This document shows positions 17,305 through 26,439 of a stretch of DNA of 64,000 nt, one piece after another. Position 1 is the stretch's first letter; the number at the start of each line of letters is the position of its first letter. The stretch covers positions 36,660 to 100,659 of the forward strand of contig NZ_LMNA01000029.1 in assembly GCF_001422445.1 (NCBI RefSeq), given 5' to 3'. The stretch is from Pseudorhodoferax sp. Leaf274 (GTDB taxonomy: Bacteria > Pseudomonadota > Gammaproteobacteria > Burkholderiales > Burkholderiaceae_C). A program made the position numbers and the translations under genes. The notes beneath the pieces are model-generated. The model was not told the origin of the DNA. It did not search any database and saw only the letters and a list, made by a program, of their open reading frames with translations.

Positions 17305-19194
17305 TCAACGCGGGGTGATGGTGTGGGGCAGGGTGCCACCGTGCAGCGCCTGCACGGCGGCGTCGCGGTGCTTGAGCACGGCGCGCTGGTTGATCGAGCC
17401 CTTGTCGGTGACCTCGCCCTTGTCGATGGACGGCGGCTCGGCCACGAGCACGGCACGCGCGATGCGGTTGGCGCTGCCGGTGGCGTCGGCGGCGAGCTTG
17501 TCCAGCACATGCTGGAAATGCGCCTGCACGGCGTGGTGCGCGACCACCTCGGCCATGGGCGCGTCGGCCGGCAGCCGGGCCAGCTCGCGCACGGCCTGCG
17601 TCGGGAAGACCAGCGCGCCGACCTCCTTGAGGTTGATGCCGGTCAGCACCGCGTCCTGCACATAGGGCGCGCCGTAGGCCGTGATCTTCGCGCGCAGCGG
17701 GCCCACGCTCACGAAGGTGCCGGTGGCCAGCTTGAAGTCCTCGGCGATGCGGCCGTCGAAACGCAGGCCCAGGTGCGGGTTCTGCGGGTCGATCCACTCC
17801 ACGGCGTCGCCGGTGCTGAAGAAGCCCTCCTCGTCGAAGGACTCGTGCGTGGCGTCCGGCATGCGCCAGTAGCCCGGCGTCACGTTGGGGCCGCGGTAGC
17901 GGATCTCGGTCTTGCCGTCGGTCGGCACGAGCTTGAGCTCCATGCCGGCGGCCGGCAGGCCCAGGTCGCCCGTGGCCACTTCGGGCCGCGTGATGTACAG
18001 CGCGAACGGGCCGGATTCGGTCATCCCGAGGCCGGTGCCCATCACCAGGCGTTCGCCGATCTCGGCCTCCTGGATGCGGTGCAGCTTGTCCCACACGGCC
18101 TGCGGCAGCGCCGCGCCGGCATAGAAGAACATGCGGGCGCGCGACAGCAGGCTGCGGCGCAATGCGGCATCCGTCTCCATCGCGTCGGCGATCGCCTCGA
18201 AGCCCGTGGGCACGTTGAAGTAGACCGTGGGCGCGATCTCGCGCAGGTTGCGCAGCGTCTCGGCGATGCCGCCGGGCGTGGGCTTGCCCTCGTCCACGTA
18301 CAGCGTGCCGCCGTTGTCCAGCGCGATGCCCACGTTGTGGTTGCCGCCGAAGGTGTGGTTCCAGGGCAGCCAGTCCACCAGCACGGGCGGCTCGTCGCCC
18401 AGGGCGGGGATGGACTGGCGCATCTGCTGCTGGTTGGCACACCACATGCGGTGCGTGTTGATGACGGCCTTGGGGTTCTTGGTCGAGCCCGAGGTGAACA
18501 GGAACTTGGTGATGGTGCCGGGGTGGATGTGGGCCATGGCCTCGTCGACGGCGGGCGTGGGCACGGTGGCCAGCAGCGCGGCCAGCGGCGTCGTGGCGCG
18601 GTCTTCCAACTGGCCTTCGCCCAGCACCACTTCCACGTCGGCCGGCACGGTGGCGGCGATGGCGGCGCCGTAGCGCGCGTCGCTGGCGAACACCAGGCCC
18701 GGCGTCAGCGTGCCCATCACGTGGCGCAGCTTCTCGAAGTCCTTGCTGACCAGCGCATAGGGCGGCGACACGGGGCAATGCGGCACGCCCACCAGCAGGC
18801 AGCCGAAGGCCACGAGCGCGTGGTCGATGCCGTTCTCCGCCAGGATGGCCACGGGCCGTTCGGCCGAGACGCCGCGCGCCAGCAGCGCCTGGCCGATGGC
18901 GCGGGCCTTGGCCAGCATCTCGCGGTAGGAGACATGCACCCAGTCGCCGCGCCGGCCATCCGGCAGCCGGGCACGCTGGGCGATGAAGGTCCGCTCGGGC
19001 GTGGCTTCGGCCCAGTGCAGCAGCCGGTCCGTCATGCGGTGCGCATAGGGCTGCAGGGGCGCTTCGGCCTGCACGTAGCGCACGCCTTCGGCGGTCACGC
19101 GCACGCTGGCGCGGGTCACGCCGAAGGCCAGGGCGCGGTATTTGGGCAAGGCTGCGCCCTGGCTGCCGGCGGCAGCCTCGTTCGTTCTCGTCAT
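17305..19194 (-). CDS. Feruloyl-CoA synthase-like AMP-forming acid-CoA ligase
   Basis: This 629-residue ANL enzyme activates a carboxylic acid to its CoA thioester. The P-loop-like FTSGSTKNPKAV, the core motif GLGMTESGP and the hinge DGRIAEDFKLATGTFVSVGPLR match bacterial feruloyl-CoA synthases more than fatty-acid ligases; the final catalytic region near the C-terminus has KGEVTDKGSINQRAVL. Ferulate, p-coumarate or caffeate are the expected substrates. GGAGGAA precedes ATG 19194, 26 bases after the crotonase gene. Confidence 0.9.
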   Translation of the reverse strand: MTRTNEAAAGSQGAALPKYRALAFGVTRASVRVTAEGVRYVQAEAPLQPYAHRMTDRLLHWAEATPERTFIAQRARLPDGRRGDWVHVSYREMLAKARAIGQALLARGVSAERPVAILAENGIDHALVAFGCLLVGVPHCPVSPPYALVSKDFEKLRHVMGTLTPGLVFASDARYGAAIAATVPADVEVVLGEGQLEDRATTPLAALLATVPTPAVDEAMAHIHPGTITKFLFTSGSTKNPKAVINTHRMWCANQQQMRQSIPALGDEPPVLVDWLPWNHTFGGNHNVGIALDNGGTLYVDEGKPTPGGIAETLRNLREIAPTVYFNVPTGFEAIADAMETDAALRRSLLSRARMFFYAGAALPQAVWDKLHRIQEAEIGERLVMGTGLGMTESGPFALYITRPEVATGDLGLPAAGMELKLVPTDGKTEIRYRGPNVTPGYWRMPDATHESFDEEGFFSTGDAVEWIDPQNPHLGLRFDGRIAEDFKLATGTFVSVGPLRAKITAYGAPYVQDAVLTGINLKEVGALVFPTQAVRELARLPADAPMAEVVAHHAVQAHFQHVLDKLAADATGSANRIARAVLVAEPPSIDKGEVTDKGSINQRAVLKHRDAAVQALHGGTLPHTITPR

Positions 19195-19220
19195 GTCTTC
19201 CTCCGAAAAAGTGAGGGGAG

Positions 19221-19994
19221 TCAGTCCTTGGAGACCTTGGCGGCGCGGCCTTCCAGGAAGGCGCGCACGCGTTCCTTGGCAGCGGGTGCGTCCTGGGCGA
19301 TGCCGGCCATCAGCGCTTCGGTGAACAGGCCGTGGTCGGCAGGCTGCTCGGCGATGCGGGGCAGGGCGTGCATCAACGCGTAGTTGGTCAGCGGGGCGTT
19401 GGTGGCGATGCGCCTGGCCAGCTCGATGGCCTTGGTCAGCGCCTGGCCCTGCGGCACCAGGTACTGGGCGAAGCCGGCGCGTTCGCCTTCCTCGGCCTTG
19501 TAGACGCGGCCGGTCATCATCATGTCGGTCATGCGCGCCACGCCGATCAGCTTGGGGATGCGCACCGAGCCGCCACCGCCGACAAAGATGCCGCGCGTGC
19601 CTTCGGGCAGCGCATAGAAGGTGCTCTCGTCGGCCACGCGGATGTGGCAGGCGCTGGCCAGCTCCAGCCCGCCGCCGACCACCGCGCCGTGCAGCGCCGC
19701 GATCACCGGCACGGGGCCGGACTGCACGCAGTCCAGCGCCTGGTGCCACATGCGCGAATGCAGCACGCCCTGGCCGGCATTGCGCTCCTTGAGTTCGGAC
19801 AGGTCCAGCCCGGCGCAGAAGTGCTCGCCGGCACCATCGATGACCACCGCGCCCACGCCCTCGGGCAGGTTCTGGAAGGTGTCGCGCAGCGCGAGGATCA
19901 GCCCGTCGTTGAGCGCGTTGCGCTTGGCGGCGCGGTTCAGCCGCACGATGGCGATGTCGTCCTGGCGTTCGAAGGAGAGGTCGGGGTGGGTCAT
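19221..19994 (-). CDS. Enoyl-CoA hydratase/isomerase (crotonase) family protein
   Basis: This 257-residue crotonase-fold protein has the oxyanion-hole segments HFCAGLDL and GAVVGGGLELASACH and Glu residues at GGGLELA and ALPEGTRG in the positions used by hydratases. It lacks the sequence style of hydroxycinnamoyl-CoA hydratase-lyase, and no vanillin dehydrogenase gene is nearby, so simple hydration of the cinnamoyl-CoA double bond is more likely than direct aldehyde release. It is the first gene of the minus-strand operon. Confidence 0.9.
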   Translation of the reverse strand: MTHPDLSFERQDDIAIVRLNRAAKRNALNDGLILALRDTFQNLPEGVGAVVIDGAGEHFCAGLDLSELKERNAGQGVLHSRMWHQALDCVQSGPVPVIAALHGAVVGGGLELASACHIRVADESTFYALPEGTRGIFVGGGGSVRIPKLIGVARMTDMMMTGRVYKAEEGERAGFAQYLVPQGQALTKAIELARRIATNAPLTNYALMHALPRIAEQPADHGLFTEALMAGIAQDAPAAKERVRAFLEGRAAKVSKD

Positions 19995-20017
19995 GATTGC
20001 GTCCTGGGAGTGGATCG

Positions 20018-20046
20018 ATTATGGTTATGAAAAATAACCAAATCAA
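20018..20046 (-). promoter_or_regulatory. Promoter of hydroxycinnamate operon with embedded operator
   Basis: On the minus strand TTGATT (20046-20041) and CATAAT (20023-20018) are separated by exactly 17 bases, close to the sigma-70 consensus. The spacer and part of the -10 hold a perfect 7-bp inverted repeat, TGGTTAT-N5-ATAACCA (20022-20040). A dimeric repressor bound here would block RNA polymerase. The MarR protein encoded at the end of the operon is the obvious candidate. The crotonase ATG follows about 25 bases downstream of the -10. Confidence 0.75.
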
Positions 20047-20098
20047 GGCAAAATCGACCGCCGGATTGCTGGTACTTACCCTTAGAACGGAGACCTTC

Positions 20099-20962
20099 GT
20101 GGACTGCACCAACCTCATCGCCATCGACACCCACACGCACGCCGAGATCAGCTGCTGGAACCCTTTCGACAACTACGGCGAGGAGTACGACCGCGCCGCC
20201 GACAAGTACTTCCGTTCCAGCCGCCGGCCGACCATCCAGGAGAGCATCGACTTCTACCGCGAGCGCAAGATCGGCTTCGTGATGTTCGGCGTCGATGCCG
20301 AGTCGCAGCTGGGCCGCCGGCGCATCCCGAACGAGGAGATCGCCGAGGCCGCGCAGAAGAACAGCGACATCATGATCGCGTTCGCCAGCATCGACCCGCA
20401 CAAGGGCAAGATGGGCGCGCGCGAGGCGCGCCGGCTCGTGGAGGAGCATGGCGTGAAGGGCTTCAAGTTCCACCCCACCGTGCAGGGCTTCCACCCCTAC
20501 GACAAGATGGCCTGGCCGATCTACGAGGTCATCGCCGAGCACAAGCTGCCGGCGATCTTCCACACCGGCCACAGCGGCATCGGCTCGGGCATGCGCTGCG
20601 GCGGCGGCCTGCGGCTCGAATACAGCAACCCGATGCACCTGGACGACGTGGCGATCGACTTCCCCGACATGCAGATCGTCATGGCACACCCGAGCTTCCC
20701 GTGGCAGGACGAGGCGCTGTCGGTGGCCACGCACAAGCCCAACGTCTGGATCGACCTGTCGGGCTGGAGCCCCAAGTATTTCCCGAAGCAGCTGATCCAG
20801 TACGCCAACACCATGCTCAAGGACCGCGTGCTGTTCGCCAGCGACTGGCCGCTGATCTCGCCGGACCGCTGGCTCAAGGACTCGGAGGAGGCGGGGTTCA
20901 AGCCCGAGGTGATGCCGGGGATCCTGAAGGGCAATGCGATGCGGCTGCTGGGGTTGAAGTAG
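20099..20962 (+). CDS. Amidohydrolase-family protein, possible aryl beta-ketoacyl-CoA hydrolase
   Basis: This 287-residue amidohydrolase-2 TIM barrel has the metal-site start IDTHTHAE, a lysine in GVKGFKFHP, His in FHTGHSG and AHPSFPW, and Asp in FASDWPL. A similar amidohydrolase (CouO) in the Rhodococcus hydroxycinnamate cluster is reported as a beta-ketoacyl-CoA hydrolase; the shared context (MarR, CoA ligase, crotonase, SDR) suggests the same job here. GTG at 20099 with upstream GGAG is preferred, because the ATGs at 20021 and 20027 lie inside the operator. Confidence 0.75.
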   Translation: MDCTNLIAIDTHTHAEISCWNPFDNYGEEYDRAADKYFRSSRRPTIQESIDFYRERKIGFVMFGVDAESQLGRRRIPNEEIAEAAQKNSDIMIAFASIDPHKGKMGAREARRLVEEHGVKGFKFHPTVQGFHPYDKMAWPIYEVIAEHKLPAIFHTGHSGIGSGMRCGGGLRLEYSNPMHLDDVAIDFPDMQIVMAHPSFPWQDEALSVATHKPNVWIDLSGWSPKYFPKQLIQYANTMLKDRVLFASDWPLISPDRWLKDSEEAGFKPEVMPGILKGNAMRLLGLK

Positions 20963-21022
20963 CGCCTGGTGGGGGCTTCGGTGCGTGCCGGATAATTTCG
21001 GGTTGCACCTCCAACGCCACGC

Positions 21023-21796
21023 ATGCTGTTCCTGCTGTCTCCTGCCAAGTCGCTCGACTACGAAAGCCCGGCCACGCCGGTCTCGCACACCCAGCCGTTG
21101 TTCGCCGAGCAGACGGCCGAGCTCATCGCCGTGCTGCGCGAGAAGTCGCCGCGGCAGATCGCCGACCTGATGGACCTGTCCGACCAGCTGGCTGCGCTCA
21201 ACGTGGCGCGCTACCAGGCGCACAGCCCGCGCTCCACGGTCCGCAATTCGCGCCAGGCCGTGCTGGCCTTCGACGGCGATGTCTACGGCGGCCTGGACGC
21301 GCGCAACATGCCCGCGGAAGACCTGCGCTGGGCGCAGAAGCATGTGCGCATCCTGTCCGGCCTGTACGGCGTGCTGCGCCCGCTGGACCGCATGCAGCCC
21401 TACCGGCTGGAGATGGGCACGGCGCTGGCCACCGAACGCGGCAGCAACCTCTACCAGTTCTGGGGCCCGCGCCTGGCCGAGTTCCTGGACGGCGAGCTGG
21501 CCGGCAGCAAGCACCCCGTGGTCGTGAACCTGGCCTCGCAGGAGTACTTCAAGGCGGTGGACCGCAAGACCCTGCAGGCCCGGGTGGTGGAGTGCGTGTT
21601 CGAGGAATACAAGGCCGGCCACTACAAGGTCGTCAGCTTCTTCGCCAAGCGCGCGCGCGGCCTCATGGCGCGCTACGCCATCACCCACCGTATCGCCACG
21701 CCGGCCAAGCTGCGCCAGTTCGACCTGGAAGGCTATGCCTACGACGCCGATGTGTCGGAGCCGAACCGCCTGGTGTTCCGGCGCCGCGCCGGCTGA
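21023..21796 (+). CDS. yaaA: YaaA family peroxide-stress protein (UPF0246)
   Basis: This 257-residue protein matches YaaA from end to end: MLFLLSPAKSLDYE start, DLMDLSD, NxRQAVLAFDGDVYGGLDA, LSGLYGVLRPLD and the C-terminal FDLEGYxYD. E. coli YaaA lowers free intracellular iron under hydrogen peroxide stress; more recent work shows DNA binding. It lies 60 bases after the amidohydrolase but is unrelated in function, and starts the run towards queF. Confidence 0.93.
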   Translation: MLFLLSPAKSLDYESPATPVSHTQPLFAEQTAELIAVLREKSPRQIADLMDLSDQLAALNVARYQAHSPRSTVRNSRQAVLAFDGDVYGGLDARNMPAEDLRWAQKHVRILSGLYGVLRPLDRMQPYRLEMGTALATERGSNLYQFWGPRLAEFLDGELAGSKHPVVVNLASQEYFKAVDRKTLQARVVECVFEEYKAGHYKVVSFFAKRARGLMARYAITHRIATPAKLRQFDLEGYAYDADVSEPNRLVFRRRAG

Positions 21797-21821
21797 ACCC
21801 TGCAAGCGAAAAAGGAGTCGC

Positions 21822-22685
21822 ATGTCCGCCAACGCACCGACCCAGGCCATCACGCCGCAGCTGCGCCAGTGGATCGTCGAGCAGGCCCAGTCCGGCCACG
21901 CACCCGAGGCGGTGCTCAAGGCCATGCGCGATGCCGGCTGGGACGAGGGCGTGGCCGCAGAGGCCATGGAGAGCACGCTGCGCGACCACCTGGAACAGAG
22001 CGCCCAGGCGGCGGGCCTGCCGCCTGCCGCCACCGTGCCCGAGCCCGCGCTGGACGACACCCCGCTGTACCTGCAGGCCGGCGACCGCCGTGTGCATGTG
22101 CTGAGCGCCCAGCTGCAGCCGCGCATCGTGGTGTTCGGCAACCTGTTGTCCGACGAGGAATGCGAGGCGCTGATCGACCTGGCGCGCCCGCGCATGGCGC
22201 GCTCGCGTACCGTGGCCACCAAGACCGGTGGCGAGGAGATCAACGTCGACCGCACCAGCGACGGCATGTTCTTCCAGCGCGGCGAGACCGATCTCATCAC
22301 GCGCATCGAGGAACGCATCGCCGTGCTGCTGCGCTGGCCGCTCGAGAACGGCGAAGGCCTGCAGATCCTGCGCTACGGCCCGGGCGCGGAGTACAAGCCG
22401 CACTACGACTACTTCGACCCCGCCGAGCCCGGCACGCCCAGCATCCTGCAGCGCGGCGGCCAGCGCGTGGGCACGCTCGTGATGTACCTGGGCGAGCCCG
22501 AGCGCGGCGGCGGCACCGTGTTCCCCGACGTGCACCTGGAGGTCGCGCCCAAGCGCGGCAACGCCGTCTTCTTCAGTTACGACCGTCCGCACCCGAGCAC
22601 CCGCACCCTGCATGGCGGCTCGCCGGTGCTGGCCGGTGAAAAATGGATCGCCACCAAGTGGCTCAGAGAACGTGAATTCGCCTGA
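21822..22685 (+). CDS. Prolyl-4-hydroxylase-like 2-oxoglutarate/Fe(II) dioxygenase
   Basis: This 287-residue protein has a poorly conserved helical N-terminus (1-90), then a P4H-alpha-type double-stranded beta-helix. Iron ligands are the HYDYFD His and Asp and the distal His in LHGG ([10 protein letters not shown]); the Lys in GEKWIATKW would bind 2-oxoglutarate. Substrate is unknown; bacterial relatives hydroxylate proline in proteins such as EF-Tu. AAAGGAG sits before ATG 21822. The 3' end overlaps queF by 14 bases. Confidence 0.88.
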   Translation: MSANAPTQAITPQLRQWIVEQAQSGHAPEAVLKAMRDAGWDEGVAAEAMESTLRDHLEQSAQAAGLPPAATVPEPALDDTPLYLQAGDRRVHVLSAQLQPRIVVFGNLLSDEECEALIDLARPRMARSRTVATKTGGEEINVDRTSDGMFFQRGETDLITRIEERIAVLLRWPLENGEGLQILRYGPGAEYKPHYDYFDPAEPGTPSILQRGGQRVGTLVMYLGEPERGGGTVFPDVHLEVAPKRGNAVFFSYDRPHPSTRTLHGGSPVLAGEKWIATKWLREREFA

Positions 22686-23526
22686 CCAATCCCCGCTCGG
22701 CAAGGCCTCGCCCTATGCCGACCAGTACGACGCATCGCTGCTGTTCCCGATCGCGCGTGCCGAGAAGCGCGCCGAGATCGGTGTCGACGGCACCGGTGCA
22801 AGACCGCCCTTCTTCGGCGCCGACCTGTGGACGGCCTACGAGCTGAGCTGGCTCAACCCGCGCGGCAAGCCGCAGGTGGCGCTGGTGCAGTTCACCATCC
22901 CCTGCGAGACGCCCCACATCGTCGAGAGCAAGTCCTTCAAGCTCTACCTCGGCAGCTTCACCAACACCCGGTTCGACAGCGTGGACGCCGTGCGCGCACG
23001 CCTGCGCACCGACATCTCCGAGGCCGTCTGGCGCGGCAGCGCCACGCCTTCCACGGTGGGCGTGCGCGTGCTGCTGCCCGAGCAGTTCGACCAGCAGGCC
23101 ATCCACGAGCTCGACGGCCTGAGCCTGGACCGGCTCGACCTGGAGTGCACGCAGTACCAACCCGACCCCACGCTGCTGACGGCCGCCTTCGACGAGGTGC
23201 CCGTCACCGAGGTGCTGACCTCCGGACTGCTCAAGAGCAACTGCCTGGTCACGGGCCAGCCCGACTGGGGCAGCGTGCAGATCAGCTACTCGGGGCCGCA
23301 GATCGACCAGGCGGGCCTGCTGCAGTACATCGTGAGCTTTCGCAACCACAACGAGTTCCACGAGCAGTGCGTCGAGCGCTTCTTCATGGACATCTGGCGC
23401 CGCTGCCGGCCCGTGAAGCTGACCGTGTATGCGCGCTACACCCGGCGTGGCGGGCTCGACATCAACCCCTGGCGCACCAGCCACCCGGGCGCGGCGCCGG
23501 CCAACGTGCGCACCGCGCGCCAATAG
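22672..23526 (+). CDS. queF: NADPH-dependent 7-cyano-7-deazaguanine (preQ0) reductase
   Basis: This 284-residue long-form QueF reduces preQ0 to preQ1 for queuosine in tRNA. The QueF motif [12 protein letters not shown] lies near residue 85, the catalytic Cys in [13 protein letters not shown] near residue 190, and the [14 protein letters not shown]/substrate segment near residue 225. GTG at 22672 gives the family length and overlaps the dioxygenase gene by 14 bases, implying coupled translation; an earlier in-frame ATG would extend far into that gene. Confidence 0.93.
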   Translation: MNSPDQSPLGKASPYADQYDASLLFPIARAEKRAEIGVDGTGARPPFFGADLWTAYELSWLNPRGKPQVALVQFTIPCETPHIVESKSFKLYLGSFTNTRFDSVDAVRARLRTDISEAVWRGSATPSTVGVRVLLPEQFDQQAIHELDGLSLDRLDLECTQYQPDPTLLTAAFDEVPVTEVLTSGLLKSNCLVTGQPDWGSVQISYSGPQIDQAGLLQYIVSFRNHNEFHEQCVERFFMDIWRRCRPVKLTVYARYTRRGGLDINPWRTSHPGAAPANVRTARQ

Positions 23527-23527
23527 C

Positions 23528-23563
23528 CAGCAGGCGGTAGGCAGCAGGCAGCAGGCAGTAGCC
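23528..23563. repeat. Short imperfect tandem repeat (GGCAGCA/GGCAGTA)
   Basis: Directly after the queF stop, the heptamer GGCAGCA and close variants are repeated about five times over 36 bases. This may be a slippage-type microsatellite in the 184-base gap before the heme oxygenase. The rest of that gap shows only a Shine-Dalgarno sequence (GGAGG at 23695) for the next gene. Confidence 0.6.
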
Positions 23564-23710
23564 AATGGGCCGAGCGCCGGCCCCGTCCCGGGTACGCAGC
23601 ATGGCTGTGGCGCGGCAGGGGGCGCCCATCAAATGATGTAGGCCCGTGCAGGAGGCCGCATTAACATCGCCCCCGTTACGATTTCCCATCGCCTGGAGGC
23701 GATTTCTTCC

Positions 23711-24298
23711 TTGCCAAACGACGCCATTGGAGCGATTGCATCGGGCGATCCGGTGCTGGCGCTCCGCAGCGCCACACAGGCGCTGCATGCCCAACTCGAC
23801 AGCCAGCTGCCGCTGGCCCAGCCGGCCGATGCCACCCAGTCCCTGCACCACTACCACGCACACCTGAGCGTGCTGCACGGCTGGCTGTCGGACCTGATGC
23901 CGGCGCTGCAGCGTGCCGGTTGGGGCCAGGACCTGCTGGAGCCCCTGCGCGCCGACCTGGCCGACGCCGGCCTGGCCGGCGAGCCCGCGGGCCAGGCCCG
24001 GCCGCCGGTGCAGACCGAGGCCGCCGCATGGGGCCTGGCGTACGTGGTCGAAGGCTCGCAGTTGGGCGGGCGCGTGCTGCACCAGCGCCTGCGCAGCGCC
24101 GGCGTGCGGGTGCCGCTGCGCTACCTCGAGGGCCGCGGCGCCGGCACGGCGGCGCACTGGAAGGGCTTCCTGCAGTCGCTGCGCGCCGCGCTCGTGGAGC
24201 CGGCCGACGTGGCCGCCGCCAGCGCCGCGGCGTGCTGGGCCTTCGAAGACCTGTTGGCGCGCTTTCGGCGCAGTGGGTGGATCCAGGATGCGCGTTGA
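23711..24298 (+). CDS. bphO: Biliverdin-forming heme oxygenase
   Basis: This 195-residue all-helical protein fits bacterial HemO/BphO: proximal His26 in ATQALHAQLD, distal-helix glycines in VVEGSQLGGRVL, and C-terminal HWKGFLQSL. It opens heme to biliverdin, the chromophore of the phytochrome encoded next, whose ATG overlaps this gene by 11 bases. The start is TTG at 23711 with GGAGG eleven bases upstream; there is no better ATG in the N-terminal region. Overlap means the two proteins are almost certainly made together. Confidence 0.87.
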   Translation: MPNDAIGAIASGDPVLALRSATQALHAQLDSQLPLAQPADATQSLHHYHAHLSVLHGWLSDLMPALQRAGWGQDLLEPLRADLADAGLAGEPAGQARPPVQTEAAAWGLAYVVEGSQLGGRVLHQRLRSAGVRVPLRYLEGRGAGTAAHWKGFLQSLRAALVEPADVAAASAAACWAFEDLLARFRRSGWIQDAR

Positions 24299-26417
24299 CG
24301 GCGCCCCGCTGGGCCTTTCCAACTGCGACCGGGAGCCCATCCACATCCCGGGCCGCATCCAGTCGCACGGCGTGCTGCTGGCGTTCGGTGCCGATGGCCA
24401 CCTGTCGCACCGCAGTGCCAATGCCGCGCAGATGCTGGGCGCCGCGGCGCCCGCGCTGGGCCAGCCGCTGGCGCAGACCTGTTTCGCTGCCGACGCCGCC
24501 ATGCACGGCCTGGTGCAGGAATGCCTGGCGGCCGAGCCCGCGGAATCGCAGCCGGTGGCGATCGAGGTGGAACTGGCCGGCCGGCCGTTCGAGCTGATCG
24601 GCCACCGCCTGGGCGGGCTATTGCTGCTGGAGCTGGAGCTGCTGGCCGACGAGGCCGCGCTGTTGCTGGCCGACGATGCCTTCAAGGGCCACCGCGCGCT
24701 GGTGCGCCTGAAGCGCCAGCGCACGGTGGACGACTTGCTCGCGGTGGCCGCCGAAGAGGTGCGCGCGCTGACCGGCTTCGACCGCGTGATGGCCTACCGC
24801 TTCCGCCACGACGACAGCGGCGACGTCGTCACCGAGGCACGCGACCCGGCGCTCGAACCCTTCGCAGGCCGCCGCTACCCGGCCAGCGACATCCCGGCGC
24901 AGGCACGCCGCCTGTACCTGCTCAACACGCTGCGCACCATCGTCGACGTGGGCAGCACGGCCGTGCCCATCGAAGCGCTGGACGCGGACGCGGCGCCGCT
25001 GGATCTTTCGCACAGCGTGCTGCGCAGCGTCTCGCCCGTGCACATCGAGTACCTGTCGAACATGGGCGTGGCCGCGTCCATGAGCATCTCCATCGTCGTG
25101 CAGGGCAGGCTCTGGGGCATGCTGGCCTGCCACCACATGCAGCCGCGCCACGTGCCCTACCGCGTGCGCAGCGCCTGCGACGTGCTGGCCCATGTGCTGG
25201 CGGCCGACGTGCAGACCGCGCTGGCGCGCGCCAGTGCCGCCCGTCTGGCCGCTGCCGCGGGTGCCCGCGCGCGCGCCATCGAGACGCTGCTGCACGCCGA
25301 GGACGGCGTGCAGGCCCTGGTACGCGAAGCCGACGCGCTGACCGGCATGTTCGAGGCCCACGGCCTGGTGCTGGCCGAGCGCGGCCGCGTGCTGGCGGCT
25401 ACCGGTGTCTCCGTGGAGGCGGCGCGCGAGCTGTTGCCTTTCCTGGCCGCGCAGTTGCCGCTGCAGGGCGGGATGTGGCTGTGCGACAGCCTGGACGGCA
25501 TGCCGCCCGCGCTGCGCGAGGCCCTGGGCAGCTGGTGCGGCCTCCTGGCGCTGCGCTTTTCCGATGCCGCCGACGGCTGGCTCGTGCTGCTGCGCAAGGA
25601 GCAGGTCGAGACCATCGCCTGGGGCGGCCGGCCCGACAAGGAATACAGCCATGGCCCGCTGGGGCCGCGGCTCACGCCGCGGGGCAGCTTCGACGTCTGG
25701 AAGGAAACCGTGCGCGGCCGCTGCGTGCCCTGGAGCGAGACCGATCTGGAGATCGCGCGGCCGCTGCTGAGCGAACTGGCGCGCGCCAGCGCGGCGCGTG
25801 GCGCCGACCTGGACCGCGCGCGCAGCCACCTGCTGGCGCTGCTGAGCGCGGGCGTCGATGGCGACGTGCCCCAGCCCGTGGACCCCGACCCGGCCGGCGG
25901 CCGCATGCAGCGCCTGGTGGCCCAGGTGCTCGATGCAGCGCGCGTGCGCGGCGGCACCGGCCTGGATCTGCCGCTGGCGCCCGTGGACCTCGCGCAGCTG
26001 CTGCATGCCGTGGTCGACGAGACGCAGGCCGCGCAGCCGGCGCAGCGCTTCATCCGCGAGGTGCCGCGCAGCCTGCTGCTGAACGGACATGCCGCGCGCC
26101 TGCGCCAGCTGCTGGCCTGCCTGGTCGGCAATGCCGCGCGCCATGGCACGCCGGACGAAGCGGTGGTGGTGCAGTTGCGCCACGAGGGCGGCGCCGTCGT
26201 GCTGGACGTCAGCAACGTGGGGCCCGAGATCGCGGCCCCCGTGCTGGCCGCGCTGTTCGACCCCTTCCATCCGGGCGCTGCCGGCCTGGGGTCCAGCGCG
26301 GACGGCCTGCGGCTGGGCCTGTACATCGCGCGCCAGATCGCGCGTGCGCACGGCGGCGAACTCGAACACGCCTACGCCGAGCCCTACGTGGTCTTCACGC
26401 TCAGGCTGCCGGCATAG
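24288..26417 (+). CDS. bphP: Bacteriophytochrome with degenerate histidine-kinase module
   Basis: This 709-residue red/far-red photoreceptor has PAS (1-125), GAF (145-310) and PHY (330-500) domains. Biliverdin-binding Cys13, the PASDIP motif with D201, H252 and H282/H283, and the PHY tongue PRGSF (464-468) with WKE (471-473) are all in place. The ATPase domain keeps its N-box (N615), FDPF and GLYIARQI. The dimerisation domain, however, runs from SHLLALLS (513-520) into a short linker and GGRMQRLV (537-544) with no HDLRxPL H-box, so the phosphoacceptor His seems deleted. No response regulator gene adjoins it. Confidence 0.9.
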   Translation: MRVDGAPLGLSNCDREPIHIPGRIQSHGVLLAFGADGHLSHRSANAAQMLGAAAPALGQPLAQTCFAADAAMHGLVQECLAAEPAESQPVAIEVELAGRPFELIGHRLGGLLLLELELLADEAALLLADDAFKGHRALVRLKRQRTVDDLLAVAAEEVRALTGFDRVMAYRFRHDDSGDVVTEARDPALEPFAGRRYPASDIPAQARRLYLLNTLRTIVDVGSTAVPIEALDADAAPLDLSHSVLRSVSPVHIEYLSNMGVAASMSISIVVQGRLWGMLACHHMQPRHVPYRVRSACDVLAHVLAADVQTALARASAARLAAAAGARARAIETLLHAEDGVQALVREADALTGMFEAHGLVLAERGRVLAATGVSVEAARELLPFLAAQLPLQGGMWLCDSLDGMPPALREALGSWCGLLALRFSDAADGWLVLLRKEQVETIAWGGRPDKEYSHGPLGPRLTPRGSFDVWKETVRGRCVPWSETDLEIARPLLSELARASAARGADLDRARSHLLALLSAGVDGDVPQPVDPDPAGGRMQRLVAQVLDAARVRGGTGLDLPLAPVDLAQLLHAVVDETQAAQPAQRFIREVPRSLLLNGHAARLRQLLACLVGNAARHGTPDEAVVVQLRHEGGAVVLDVSNVGPEIAAPVLAALFDPFHPGAAGLGSSADGLRLGLYIARQIARAHGGELEHAYAEPYVVFTLRLPA

Positions 26418-26439
26418 GCTGGCGGCGGTCGGCGCGGGC

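Noticed and set aside
19221..19994. Crotonase as hydroxycinnamoyl-CoA hydratase-lyase giving vanillin
   Set aside because: Sequence style does not match that family, and no vanillin dehydrogenase is nearby; SDR and hydrolase genes fit beta-oxidation better.
19991..22318. Long minus-strand open frame opposite the amidohydrolase and yaaA
   Set aside because: Both plus-strand genes have clear family motifs; the antisense frame has none.
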